The position numbers were made by a program, and so were the translations under genes. Positions 8,443-17,000 of a stretch of 64,000 nucleotides of DNA are shown here, one piece after another. The notes under the pieces were generated by a model. It saw only the letters and a program-made list of their open reading frames with translations, searched no databases and was not told the DNA's origin. Each line of letters starts with the position of its first letter. Within the stretch, counting starts at the first letter, position 1. The DNA is from DATKMK01 sp035541895 (GTDB taxonomy: Bacteria > Desulfobacterota > Binatia > HRBIN30 > JACQVA1): positions 1 to 64,000 of the forward strand of contig DATKMK010000119.1 of NCBI GenBank assembly GCA_035541895.1. The letters run 5' to 3'.

Positions 8443-9498
8443 GTGTCCACTCTTTTGATCTATGGAGCCACCGGCTACACCGGCAAGCTCCTCGCGCAGA
8501 CCGCGAAGCAGCGAAATCTGCCGGCGATCGTCGCTGGCCGCAACCAGGCCGCGGTGACGGCGCTGGCGCAACGACTCGGCCTCGAAGGGCGCACCGCTTC
8601 CCTCGATCAATCCGATCGGCTCGACGACCTGTTGCGAGGCGTCGCCGTGCTCCTCAACGCGGCCGGGCCGTTTGCGGTCACGGCGCCGATACTGGTCGAA
8701 GCCTGCCTGCGCACGGGGACCCACTATCTCGATGTCGCCGGCGAAATCGGCGTCTTCGAACGCCTGCATCGTTGCGACGACGCGGCGCGCGGGCGCGGCG
8801 TGATGCTGATGCCGGGCGTGGGGATCAACGTCGTGGCCTCCGACTGTCTTGCGGCGCACGTCACGAACCGGCTGCCCGCGGCGGACCGTCTCGCGATCGG
8901 CATTTCACGCACGCTGCACATCTCGCGCGGCTCGCTCGCGAGCATGGCCTCGCTGGTCGACGACCGCGTTGTCGTCTGTCGGGACCGCACGTTGGTTCGG
9001 GTTCCCGTCGGTTCGCTCGAACGCCACTTCGACTTCGGCCGCGGCCCGTCGTCGAGCACGGCAATGAGCTGGCCGGATGTTTTCACCGCGCATCTCACGA
9101 CCGGCATCGCTAACGTCGAGGCATATGTGCAGATCGATTCGCTGCAACGAAGCCTTCTCCAATTCGCGCGCAGTTCGGCCTGGATCTGGCAAAGTTCAAT
9201 CGCTCGGGCGCTATTGAACGGGGACGCTACGCTGCTGCCCGAGGGGCCGTCGTACGAAGATCAGAAGACCCGCCGGCGTGCCATCGTCGTCGTGGCGGAG
9301 GATGGTCGCGGCACTCGCGTTTGCTCACGCTTGCGCACGCCGGAAGGATACTGGTTCACGGCCCTGTCCGCGCTTGCCCTCGCCGAGCGCGTCCTATCAG
9401 GGGAGATCGCGGCTGGGTTCCAGACGCCGGCGCGCATCTACGGCGCAGACTTCGTGTTGGGGCTCGACGGGGTGTACCGCGACGAGCTGGAAGTCTGA
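8443..9498 (+). CDS. Saccharopine dehydrogenase-like NAD(P)-binding reductase (trans-acting enoyl reductase type)
   Basis: A 351-residue protein with an N-terminal nucleotide-binding fold (LLIYGATGYTGKLLA at residues 4-18, then AGRN) and the NAAGPF and HYLDVAGE motifs of the saccharopine dehydrogenase/enoyl reductase superfamily. Members reduce double bonds of polyketide- or isoprenoid-derived lipids, for example the mycobacterial trans-acting enoyl reductase. The GTG at 8443 is chosen because it gives the usual short lead to the Rossmann strand; a TTG at 8422 is the alternative. It starts 22 bases after the decarboxylase-like gene and ends the cluster, so it may saturate or reduce the cluster's product. 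Confidence 0.82.
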   Translation: MSTLLIYGATGYTGKLLAQTAKQRNLPAIVAGRNQAAVTALAQRLGLEGRTASLDQSDRLDDLLRGVAVLLNAAGPFAVTAPILVEACLRTGTHYLDVAGEIGVFERLHRCDDAARGRGVMLMPGVGINVVASDCLAAHVTNRLPAADRLAIGISRTLHISRGSLASMASLVDDRVVVCRDRTLVRVPVGSLERHFDFGRGPSSSTAMSWPDVFTAHLTTGIANVEAYVQIDSLQRSLLQFARSSAWIWQSSIARALLNGDATLLPEGPSYEDQKTRRRAIVVVAEDGRGTRVCSRLRTPEGYWFTALSALALAERVLSGEIAAGFQTPARIYGADFVLGLDGVYRDELEV

Positions 9499-9513
9499 GA
9501 CGGCGAAAGACGT

Positions 9514-12500
9514 CTACGACAGCTTGTCGAGCAGTGCCTTGGCTCGGCGCAAGGGCGCGGTATCAAGGCCCTCGCTGAACCATGCGTACAGCGGGTGCAA
9601 CAGTTGCTTCGCTTCCTCACCGCGGCCTTGCGCAATGAGCAACTGGCACAGGCTGACAGCCACCATGAGCTCGAGCGACTTGGCCTGTTGCTCGCGGGCG
9701 ACCGCGATGCCGCGGCGAAAATCGTCCTCCACCTCGGCACGGTTGCCACCGGTCGCGTTGAGCAGATTGCCGCGCGCGCGATACAGCAACGCGTCCCACT
9801 CGTGCTCGCCGCTGCGGGTTACGTGCTCCATCGCTTCTTCGATGGCGGCGCGAGCCTGGTCGAACTTACCGACCAAACGACAGAGGTCGGCGAAGTTGAT
9901 CAGCCAGAGCGGGCGCGCCAACTCGGCGCCGCATTCTCGCCACGCCGCGAGGACCTCCGGTACCTCGGCGATCGCCGCTTCGATCTCGCCGGTGGCGGCC
10001 TTTGCCATCACCAAGTGGAGCTTCGCCCCGATGCGCCACACATCGATACCGTTGGCGCTGGAGATGTCGAACGCGGCTTGAGCGTGTTCGACCATCTTGT
10101 CGAGTTCGCCGCGCAAGCTGTGAGCCGCGGTGGTGTAGTTGTACGCGTACGCGAGGTTGAACGGATGGTTCAGCTCGCGCGCGAGCGCCAACGCATCGTA
10201 CGCGCGGCGGAGGCCTTGATCGGGATAACCCAGTAGCCACTCGACGACGCCCAGGAGACCGAGGCACGCGACGCCGGGGTCTTGCGGAGTCACAAAGGTG
10301 AGCGCTTCGTGCCGGTGCGCTTCGTAGAGATCGATCCCCTTCGACAGGAACTCGCGCGCCCGCTTCAACTCGCCCTGGTAGGTGAGTACGTAGCCGAGGG
10401 GGTCGTAACCCTCGATGAGATAGTCGACGCGTTGCGATTCTTGCGCGATACGCAAGCACTGCTCGGCGAGTTGGCGCGCCTTGGGTTGCTGATCGCTGAC
10501 GATGTAGAACGTGCACAGCCCGCGCAGCACGGGGAAGAGTTCGGCCGACTCTCCCAAACTCTGGCACAACTCGTACGCCCGGTTGTAAACCTGCTCCACG
10601 GCCTCGGCGGAATAGCCGCGCGTCGAGGCCAAGCTCAGCGCCAGTGCAACTCGCAACGTGAGCTCCCGCCGATCGCGCGCGTCGTCATGCGGTCCCTGCA
10701 TCAGCAGGTCAAGGGCCGTGGAATAGTGCCTGACTGCTTCGGCGTGCGCGCCGCCGGCTGCCGCGCGATCGCCGGCTTTCTGCCACCACGGAATCGCCTG
10801 GTCGATCCGACTCGCTGCGGTAAAGTGATGCGCCAACAGTTCGGGTTGTGTTCCCGCAATCTCGGAAAAGCTCGTCTCCAGGGCAGTCGCGATGCGCTCA
10901 TGAAACTGCTGGCGCGTAGTCTTCAGCAACGATTCGTACGCGGCGTCCTGGATGAGCGCGTGCTTGAAGACGTAGCGCACTTGTCCCAAGGGCCCGCGTC
11001 GATACAGCAGTTCGGCGCCGACCAAGCCCGCAAGCGCCCGTTCGAGCGCAGCGGTGTCCAACGGAGACACCGCGCGGATCAGTTCCTCGGAGAACTCCCG
11101 GCCGATCGTCGCGCCGAGCTGCGCGACCTCTCGGAACGGCGCGAGCTGATCGAGTCGCGCCATCAGCCAGTCCTGCAACGTGGCGGGAATCGCGGGCGGC
11201 GGCAGCGAACCGGTCAGCTCGTAGCGCCCCTGGACTTCGTGCAACCAGCCGGACTCCATCATCGTCTTCGTCAACTCCTCCACGAGGAGCGGTACGCCGT
11301 CGGTCTTGCTGACGATCTGGTCGACGATTTCGTCCGGCAGAGGCTTGCCTCCACTAACCCGGCCCACCATCTCCTCCACCTGCGTTCGCGCGAGACGGGC
11401 GAGCGTGAGTTGGCTCTGGTACGAGCGCGATCCCCAGGGTGGGACGAACTCGGGACGGTGGGTCAGCAGGATGAACACCCGGGCATCGACGGCATGATCG
11501 ATGAGGAGCTTCAGAAACTCCAACGTCGACGGATCCGCCCAGTGCAGGTCTTCCATGCTGAAGCGCAGCGGCGTGCGTTCCGCTTCCTCCAGCAACCACG
11601 CGACGAGCGCTTGCAGCGTCTTCTGCTTCTGCCGTTCGGGAGTGAGATTGAGAGCCGCATGACCATCGGAAGTCCCGAGCGACAGCAACGCGGCGAACAG
11701 CGGCAGCGTGTCGCTTTCAACGAAGCGGTAGCCCGAGAGCGTCGACTTCAGCTTCGCCAGCTTTTCCGCTGAGGTGTCTTCGCGCCCGAATCGCAGCAAG
11801 CGGTGGAGATGATCGATGACCGGATAGAGCGCGCTGTTGCTGTGATGGGCCGAGCAACGGCACTCGACGCTCATTTGGGCCGCATCTCCTAGCCGCTCGC
11901 GCAGCACTTGCAACAGCCTCGATTTGCCGATGCCGGCTTCGCCGCTCAGCAGCATCACCTGACCGTGCCCCGCGGTCACCGCTTGCCAGCGTCGCAGCAG
12001 CAGATTGACCTCCTCCTCGCGTCCGACCAAAGGCGTCAAACCGGTCGACACCTGGAGATCGAAACGACTCTGGATGTCGCTCGCCGCCAACGCGTGATAG
12101 ACCCGCATCGGTGTGGCGCGTCCCTTGAGGACCTGCGGTCCGAGGTCCTCGTAGACGAAGTACCCGAGCGTGAGCCGGTGCGTCGCTTCGCTCAGTACGA
12201 CCGCGTTCGGTCCGGCGAGGCTTTGCAGACGTGCCGCGATGTTGGGCACCTCACCCATCGCGAGATGCTCGTGTCCACCTTCGCCGCTACCTCCCACCAC
12301 GACGATCCCGGTGTGTAGTCCGACCCGCACTTGCAGACGCTGCGGTAACCCCACCGGCGACGGCATCGCGGCGACCGCCTTGATCGTGGCGAGGCCGGCG
12401 CGCACTGCTCGCTGCGCATCGTCTTCGTGTGCTCGCGGATGGCCGAAGTAGACCAGCAGCCCGTCGCCGAGGTATTGCGCAATATGGCCGTCGAAGCGGC

Positions 12501-12864
12501 GCACCACCGCCGCGCAGGTCTGGCGGTACGCGTGCATGACATCGCGCAACTCTTCCGGGTCGAGCTGCCCCGCGAGCGCCGTCGAGCCGATCAGATCGCA
12601 GAACATCACCGTGAGTTGACGACGTTCACCTGCCGGGAGGTCGTTGGTTGTTGGATCAGCCGCGGTTGTGACTGCAGCGGCGGTCGGACTATCCACTGCC
12701 GACGGTATACTGCCAACGAGCGAAGCGCCGCACTTGCGGCAAAACTTCGCGCTCGGTGGGTTGTCGGCCTGACATTGGGGACAGACGCGATCGAGTTTGG
12801 CTCCACACTCCTGACAAAAGACTGAGTCCGACAGGTTTTCGTATCGGCAATGTGGGCAGTGCAT
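9514..12864 (-). CDS. Zinc-ribbon, class III cyclase, AAA ATPase and TPR protein
   Basis: A 1116-residue multidomain signalling protein. Residues 1-50 hold two zinc ribbons (CPHC...CQEC and CPQC...CRKC). Residues about 80-255 are a class III nucleotide cyclase domain with RRQLTVMFCDLIGSTAL (metal Asp) and QYLGDGLLVYFG (second Asp). About residues 290-560 are an AAA/STAND-type ATPase with Walker A GEAGIGKS near 305 and Walker B-like MEDLHWAD near 438. The rest is helical TPR-type repeats. Proteins of this layout are common in soil bacteria and are thought to be cytosolic sensors; ligand and output are unknown. It is a single-gene unit, convergent with the preceding cluster (15-base gap). Confidence 0.9.
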   Translation of the reverse strand: MHCPHCRYENLSDSVFCQECGAKLDRVCPQCQADNPPSAKFCRKCGASLVGSIPSAVDSPTAAAVTTAADPTTNDLPAGERRQLTVMFCDLIGSTALAGQLDPEELRDVMHAYRQTCAAVVRRFDGHIAQYLGDGLLVYFGHPRAHEDDAQRAVRAGLATIKAVAAMPSPVGLPQRLQVRVGLHTGIVVVGGSGEGGHEHLAMGEVPNIAARLQSLAGPNAVVLSEATHRLTLGYFVYEDLGPQVLKGRATPMRVYHALAASDIQSRFDLQVSTGLTPLVGREEEVNLLLRRWQAVTAGHGQVMLLSGEAGIGKSRLLQVLRERLGDAAQMSVECRCSAHHSNSALYPVIDHLHRLLRFGREDTSAEKLAKLKSTLSGYRFVESDTLPLFAALLSLGTSDGHAALNLTPERQKQKTLQALVAWLLEEAERTPLRFSMEDLHWADPSTLEFLKLLIDHAVDARVFILLTHRPEFVPPWGSRSYQSQLTLARLARTQVEEMVGRVSGGKPLPDEIVDQIVSKTDGVPLLVEELTKTMMESGWLHEVQGRYELTGSLPPPAIPATLQDWLMARLDQLAPFREVAQLGATIGREFSEELIRAVSPLDTAALERALAGLVGAELLYRRGPLGQVRYVFKHALIQDAAYESLLKTTRQQFHERIATALETSFSEIAGTQPELLAHHFTAASRIDQAIPWWQKAGDRAAAGGAHAEAVRHYSTALDLLMQGPHDDARDRRELTLRVALALSLASTRGYSAEAVEQVYNRAYELCQSLGESAELFPVLRGLCTFYIVSDQQPKARQLAEQCLRIAQESQRVDYLIEGYDPLGYVLTYQGELKRAREFLSKGIDLYEAHRHEALTFVTPQDPGVACLGLLGVVEWLLGYPDQGLRRAYDALALARELNHPFNLAYAYNYTTAAHSLRGELDKMVEHAQAAFDISSANGIDVWRIGAKLHLVMAKAATGEIEAAIAEVPEVLAAWRECGAELARPLWLINFADLCRLVGKFDQARAAIEEAMEHVTRSGEHEWDALLYRARGNLLNATGGNRAEVEDDFRRGIAVAREQQAKSLELMVAVSLCQLLIAQGRGEEAKQLLHPLYAWFSEGLDTAPLRRAKALLDKLS

Positions 12865-13010
12865 AGTTTCCCGCTCAGTCGAGCGGAAGGCGTTCGACTT
12901 CCCCGCACCTATCCACCGGAGCGGGGAAGAATGTCAACGCGCGTCGTGTTTGGTTGAGCCGGGGACGCCGAACGGGATGCGCTTTGGCGCGGGGACGGAA
13001 ACGGAACGAC

Positions 13011-13039
13011 GCGGCGGCGTGCGCGCCGCACGCCGCCGC
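13011..13039 (-). terminator. Hairpin downstream of the DsbA-like gene
   Basis: A perfect 13-bp GC stem (GCGGCGGCGTGCG and its complement) with a CGC loop lies 17 bases after the stop of the gene at 13056. On the minus strand it is followed by moderately T-rich GTCGTTCCGTTTCC, without a strong T run. Confidence 0.55.
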
Positions 13040-13055
13040 ACCAAGACAGAGAGAG

Positions 13056-13916
13056 TTACTTCGCGCTGGCGAGTTCCGCGTCGAGAATCGCCTTGAACTG
13101 CTCGAACGGCTGCGCCCCGCTGAGCAAGCGGCCGTTGATGACGAACGCCGGGGTCCCGTTGACGCCGACGCCTTGGCCTTCCTGCTGATCGGCGGTGACG
13201 TCCGCCAACGTGGCTTGCTTGTCGATACACTCGCCCAGCTTGGCGGCGTCGACACCGTCGCCGGCAGCCGCAGTGACTTTCTCTTTGACGTTCTGAACGT
13301 TCATGTCCTTTTGATTCTGGAACAGGTAATCATACACCTTCCAGAATGCTTCCGGCTTTTGCTGGAACGCGCAGAGACTCGCCACCGCGGCGGGCTCGGC
13401 CCACGGATGGATGCTCTGCAGCGGGAACTGCTTGAACACAACCTTCACCTTGTCGCCGTATTCCTTCAGTACTTGATTCTCCAGGGTCTGATAGCCGCGG
13501 GCGCAGAACGGGCATTGGAAATCGGAGTACTCCACGATGGTGACCTTGGCGGTCGCCGGGCCCTTCGTCGGCCGTCCCTTGAGCGAGATTTTGTCCATCA
13601 CCTGCTTGTACGGATCGACGGTGAGATCGTTGATCTCGCCGAAGACGACGTAGCGTCCATCCTTCGACAGGACGTACGGAACCTTCTGGATATTCGGCGG
13701 TGTGCCCAGCTCAATGACGCCTTCCTTCTCGCCCTTCATCGTAGCCGAGTCTTTCGGCTCGCTCACTTTGGCCGGGACTTGGGCGGGAATGTTCGGATTT
13801 TTCGCGCGGAAGTGGGTGAGAATCTTGTCGGCTTGGTCTGCGGCGACTGCGGTCGTTCCTCCGCCGACCAATCCGCATAATAGCGCGACCACACTGATTC
13901 GAACGACCATCTTCAT
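13056..13916 (-). CDS. Exported DsbA/DsbG-like thiol-disulfide protein
   Basis: A 286-residue periplasmic thioredoxin-fold protein. The start at 13916 is set by GAGAGGAG eight bases upstream and by a signal peptide (MKMVVRISVVALLCGLVGGG, cleavage after the following Ala-rich stretch). Residues about 40-105 are a lead domain as in DsbC/DsbG-like proteins. The redox motif is CPFC (Cys135, Cys138) after VEYSDFQ, and the cis-Pro loop is GVNGTPAFVING. It probably oxidises or isomerises disulfides in exported proteins; the FG-GAP proteins further along are Cys-rich possible clients. It is transcribed away from the ppiD-like chaperone gene across a 152-base gap. Confidence 0.9.
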   Translation of the reverse strand: MKMVVRISVVALLCGLVGGGTTAVAADQADKILTHFRAKNPNIPAQVPAKVSEPKDSATMKGEKEGVIELGTPPNIQKVPYVLSKDGRYVVFGEINDLTVDPYKQVMDKISLKGRPTKGPATAKVTIVEYSDFQCPFCARGYQTLENQVLKEYGDKVKVVFKQFPLQSIHPWAEPAAVASLCAFQQKPEAFWKVYDYLFQNQKDMNVQNVKEKVTAAAGDGVDAAKLGECIDKQATLADVTADQQEGQGVGVNGTPAFVINGRLLSGAQPFEQFKAILDAELASAK

Positions 13917-14068
13917 GACGTGGACTCCTCTCTCGACTGGGTGAAGCGAAATTTTACCTACGCTGCCAGCGTTCACCGCAAACGTCAACCCCATTCGAGC
14001 GAACCCGCACCTGCGGTTGCTTTCGCCATCCGCCTCATCTATCGTCCGCCCCCGGAGAAGTTCTTCCC

Positions 14069-16012
14069 ATGCTCAAATTCATGCGACGAAATGCCCAGGC
14101 ACCCTGGGTGCGGGCGACCTTTGTCGCCATCGTGTTGGTGTTCATCTTCTGGGGGATTGGCGCAGGCGTCGGCGTGATGGGCGACCGGTCCGATGTCGTC
14201 GCCAAGGTCAATCGCGACACCATCTCTCCGGCGCGGTTCCGGCGGACGGTCGACAATCTCGAGCGGATGTACCGCGAACTCTACAAGCAAAACATGCCGC
14301 CGGATCTGCTCAAGACCCTCGACTTGCGGAGTAAGGCCGTCGATCAGCTCATCCGCGTCACGCTGCTGCGGCAAGAAGCCGAGCGCCTCGGTCTCGAAGT
14401 GGGTGACACTGAGTTGGTGGAGTCGATCCAGAGCGTCCCCGCGTTCCAAGACGGCGGCATTTTCACCAAGGAACGATACCTCGCGGTGTTGCGAGCCAAC
14501 AACCTTCAAGCCGGCGAGTTCGAAGAGGCGCAACGCGAAGAATTGTTGATCCGCAAGATGGAGGACGTCATCGGCGCCGGCGTCCAAGTATCGGATGCCG
14601 AGCTGCGTGAGCAGTACCACTTCGACAACGACAAGGTGAATCTCGCTTTCGCGCGTGTGAAGGCGGCTGATTTCACCGGCCAAGTGCAAATCACCGACGC
14701 CGAGGTGCAAGCCTACTACGACGCCCACAAGGAAGATTTTCGCGTGCCGGAACGGGCGCGCATCGAAGCGCTGCAATATCAACCGAGCGCGTTCGAGGCG
14801 AAAGTGACGATCGACGACGCCGCGGTGCAGGCATACTACGATGACCATCGCGAGCAGTACGATAAGCCCGAAGAGGTGCAGGCGCGGCACATCTTGTTCA
14901 ATCTCAGTCCCGCGGCAACCGAAGCCGAGAAGTCGAAGGCGCGCCAACAAGCCAGCGAGGTGCTCGCCAAAGCCAAGGCCGGCGAAGACTTCGCGGCGCT
15001 CGCCAAGCAGTATTCGCAAGACGAAGGCACCAAGGCCAAGGGCGGCGATCTCGGCTTCTTCAAGCGCGGGCAGATGACCCAAACGTTCGAAGATGCCGCC
15101 TTCGCCCTGCAGCCAGGCAGCATCAGCGAACTGGTCGAGAGCCCGTTCGGCATTCACATCATCAAGGTCGAAGGGAAACACGCGGCCGAGACGCAAACGC
15201 TCGAGCAGGTTCGGCCGCAGATTGTCGACACGCTCAAGAAAGAACGCGCGAAGGATCTCGTAGGCGAGCAGGCACGGTCGGATCACGACAAGGCGTTGCA
15301 GGGACAGAGCTTCGCCGACATCGGGGCAGCGTCGGGACTCGCGTTGATCACGCCGCCGCCGTTCGGCCGCAGCGACGTGATCGCGGGTATCGGCCGGCAA
15401 GCCCAGATCACCGACGCCGCGTTTGCCGGTACGGCCGGTGACGTGCCCGACCCGGTCGAGTCGGCGACCGGCAGTTATCTCTTTCGGATCGTCGAGAAAC
15501 TCCCGACCAGGATTCCTGACCTAACGGAGATCCGCGGCGACGTCGAAGCCGCGTATCGCAAGAACAAAAGCCAAGAGTTGGCGAAGGCCAAAGCGGAGTC
15601 GCTGATCGCTCCGTTGAAGGAACAGAACGATCTCGCCAAGGTTGCGGGAGCCAGCGGCCTGACGCTGGACGAGACCGGCGGTTTCACGCGGGCCGGCGCC
15701 TACGTGCCGAAACTTGGCAGCCAGCCCGATCTCAAGAAGCTCGCGTTTCAATTGACCAAGGAGCACCCGGTGGTCGCCGGCGTTTACGACGCTTCAGGGG
15801 ATTCGGTGTTGGTGGCGCTCAAGGACACTGAACCGGCGGACGACGCGAAGTTCGAGGAACAGAAAAGCAGCTTGCGCCAGCAAACCATCGAGCGCCGCCG
15901 CGGCATGGTGAGCGATCAGTTCGTCAACTATCTGAAGACCAAGGCCCGCATCGAGATCAATCAAGACTTTCTCGTCGCCGATGGCGGCCCGCTGCCGCGT
16001 CGTCGGCGCTGA
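14069..16012 (+). CDS. ppiD: Membrane-anchored peptidyl-prolyl isomerase/chaperone (PpiD-like)
   Basis: A 647-residue inner-membrane periplasmic folding factor. A single transmembrane helix at about residues 15-37 (VRATFVAIVLVFIFWGIGAG) follows a basic cytoplasmic end. A SurA_N/PpiD N-domain follows. A parvulin domain lies near residues 268-365 (QARHILFNLSP, then GGDLGFFKRGQM, then ESPFGIHIIKVEG). A second degenerate parvulin-like region occupies the C-terminal third. This is the PpiD architecture and length (E. coli PpiD is 623). It assists folding of newly exported proteins. Confidence 0.88.
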   Translation: MLKFMRRNAQAPWVRATFVAIVLVFIFWGIGAGVGVMGDRSDVVAKVNRDTISPARFRRTVDNLERMYRELYKQNMPPDLLKTLDLRSKAVDQLIRVTLLRQEAERLGLEVGDTELVESIQSVPAFQDGGIFTKERYLAVLRANNLQAGEFEEAQREELLIRKMEDVIGAGVQVSDAELREQYHFDNDKVNLAFARVKAADFTGQVQITDAEVQAYYDAHKEDFRVPERARIEALQYQPSAFEAKVTIDDAAVQAYYDDHREQYDKPEEVQARHILFNLSPAATEAEKSKARQQASEVLAKAKAGEDFAALAKQYSQDEGTKAKGGDLGFFKRGQMTQTFEDAAFALQPGSISELVESPFGIHIIKVEGKHAAETQTLEQVRPQIVDTLKKERAKDLVGEQARSDHDKALQGQSFADIGAASGLALITPPPFGRSDVIAGIGRQAQITDAAFAGTAGDVPDPVESATGSYLFRIVEKLPTRIPDLTEIRGDVEAAYRKNKSQELAKAKAESLIAPLKEQNDLAKVAGASGLTLDETGGFTRAGAYVPKLGSQPDLKKLAFQLTKEHPVVAGVYDASGDSVLVALKDTEPADDAKFEEQKSSLRQQTIERRRGMVSDQFVNYLKTKARIEINQDFLVADGGPLPRRRR

Positions 16013-16020
16013 CCACTGCC

Positions 16021-16812
16021 TTGCACCGCGACGCCGAGACGACTCCCTTCTTTTGGCACGGCGGTCGTGTCGGTTGCTTGCTGCTGCACGGCTTTACCGC
16101 CACGCCGCAAGAGATGCGCGGCCTCGGCGCTTGCCTCCATGCGGCGGGTCACACCGTCGCCGGTCCGCTCACCGCCGGCCACGGCACGACGCCGACGGAC
16201 CTGGCGTCGACGACGTGGCACGATTGGATCGACTCCGCGCGCCGCAGCTTGACGGAGCTGCAATCGCACAGCGATACCGTCGTCGTCATCGGCCTGTCGA
16301 TGGGTTCGTTGATGGCGCTGGCGCTCGCCCGCGAGCAGCCGGAGTGCGTGCACGGCGTCGTCGCCTTGTCCACGCCGCTGGTGCTGCATGACCGCCGTCT
16401 CGAACGCTACGCAGCGCTGCTGCGCATGGCGGTGCCGCTCCTCCCGACGCGGTGGCAATTCCTCCCGAAGGGCGGCCGCGACATCGCGGACCCGGCGGCG
16501 CGCGCGGCGAGCCCGGCCTACGACACCATGCCGCTAAGGAGTTTGATCAGCTTGGTCGACTTGCAACGCCATGTGCGATCGGTGCTGCCCGAGGTGCAGC
16601 AGCCCGTGCTGGTGATGCACGCGCGTGACGATCACACCTGTCCGCTCGACAACGTCTCGCTGTTGCGGGCGCGACTGCCGAGCCCACCCGCGGTCGAAGT
16701 ATTGGATCGCAGCTTTCACGTCGTCACCGTCGATCACGATCGTGAGCGGGTCGCGGAACGAGTCGCGGCCTTTGTTGCGTCGGTGGCCGAGCCGCAGCAG
16801 GAGCGGGCGTGA
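16021..16812 (+). CDS. Alpha/beta hydrolase (carboxylesterase/monoacylglycerol lipase-like)
   Basis: A 263-residue serine hydrolase of the Est30/monoacylglycerol lipase type. Visible are the oxyanion segment LLLHGFTATPQEM, the nucleophile elbow GLSMGS, the acid in HARDDHTCP, and the His in SFHVVTVDHDR. No signal peptide is seen. The start is a TTG at 16021, 8 bases after the ppiD stop; no better start is visible before the first strand. It is the first of four genes joined by 4-base overlaps. Confidence 0.88.
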   Translation: MHRDAETTPFFWHGGRVGCLLLHGFTATPQEMRGLGACLHAAGHTVAGPLTAGHGTTPTDLASTTWHDWIDSARRSLTELQSHSDTVVVIGLSMGSLMALALAREQPECVHGVVALSTPLVLHDRRLERYAALLRMAVPLLPTRWQFLPKGGRDIADPAARAASPAYDTMPLRSLISLVDLQRHVRSVLPEVQQPVLVMHARDDHTCPLDNVSLLRARLPSPPAVEVLDRSFHVVTVDHDRERVAERVAAFVASVAEPQQERA

Positions 16813-17000
16813 AGACCGATCCCGCCGTTGGCTTGTGCGCCTCGTGCCGCTCCGTTCGCTGGGTCCAGACGGAGCGAGGTTCCTCGTTCGTGTTGTGTAG
16901 GCGGTCGGCGAGCGATCCCCGCTACCCGCGGTATCCGCGTCTGCCGGTTCGCGCATGCGACGGCTACGAGACCGAACCGTCTCGGGAACCTCGCCCATGA
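16809..17000 (+). CDS. Small four-cysteine protein
   Basis: A 63-residue protein with CASC near the N-terminus, a third Cys in VLCRRS and a fourth in RACDGYE, around a Pro/Tyr-rich RYPRYPRLP stretch. Spacing suggests a zinc knuckle. Short proteins with this pattern occur widely in environmental bacteria without a known function (recall, not searched). It is a real gene because both ends overlap its neighbours by 4 bases (GTGA start, ATGA end), which implies coupled translation with the hydrolase and the MATE exporter. Confidence 0.75.
   Translation: MKTDPAVGLCASCRSVRWVQTERGSSFVLCRRSASDPRYPRYPRLPVRACDGYETEPSREPRP

Noticed and set aside
4581..8450. A 1289-residue open frame on the minus strand
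   Set aside because: It is the reverse of the prenyl synthase and tandem decarboxylase-like genes. GC-rich third positions keep it open; it has no family motif, while the plus-strand genes do.
10282..11772. A 496-residue open frame on the plus strand inside the cyclase/ATPase gene
   Set aside because: No domain motif, and the minus-strand protein has intact zinc ribbon, cyclase and Walker motifs.
14039..15400. A 453-residue open frame on the minus strand over the ppiD-like gene
   Set aside because: Shadow of the coding frame; composition is low in motifs and no start signal was seen.
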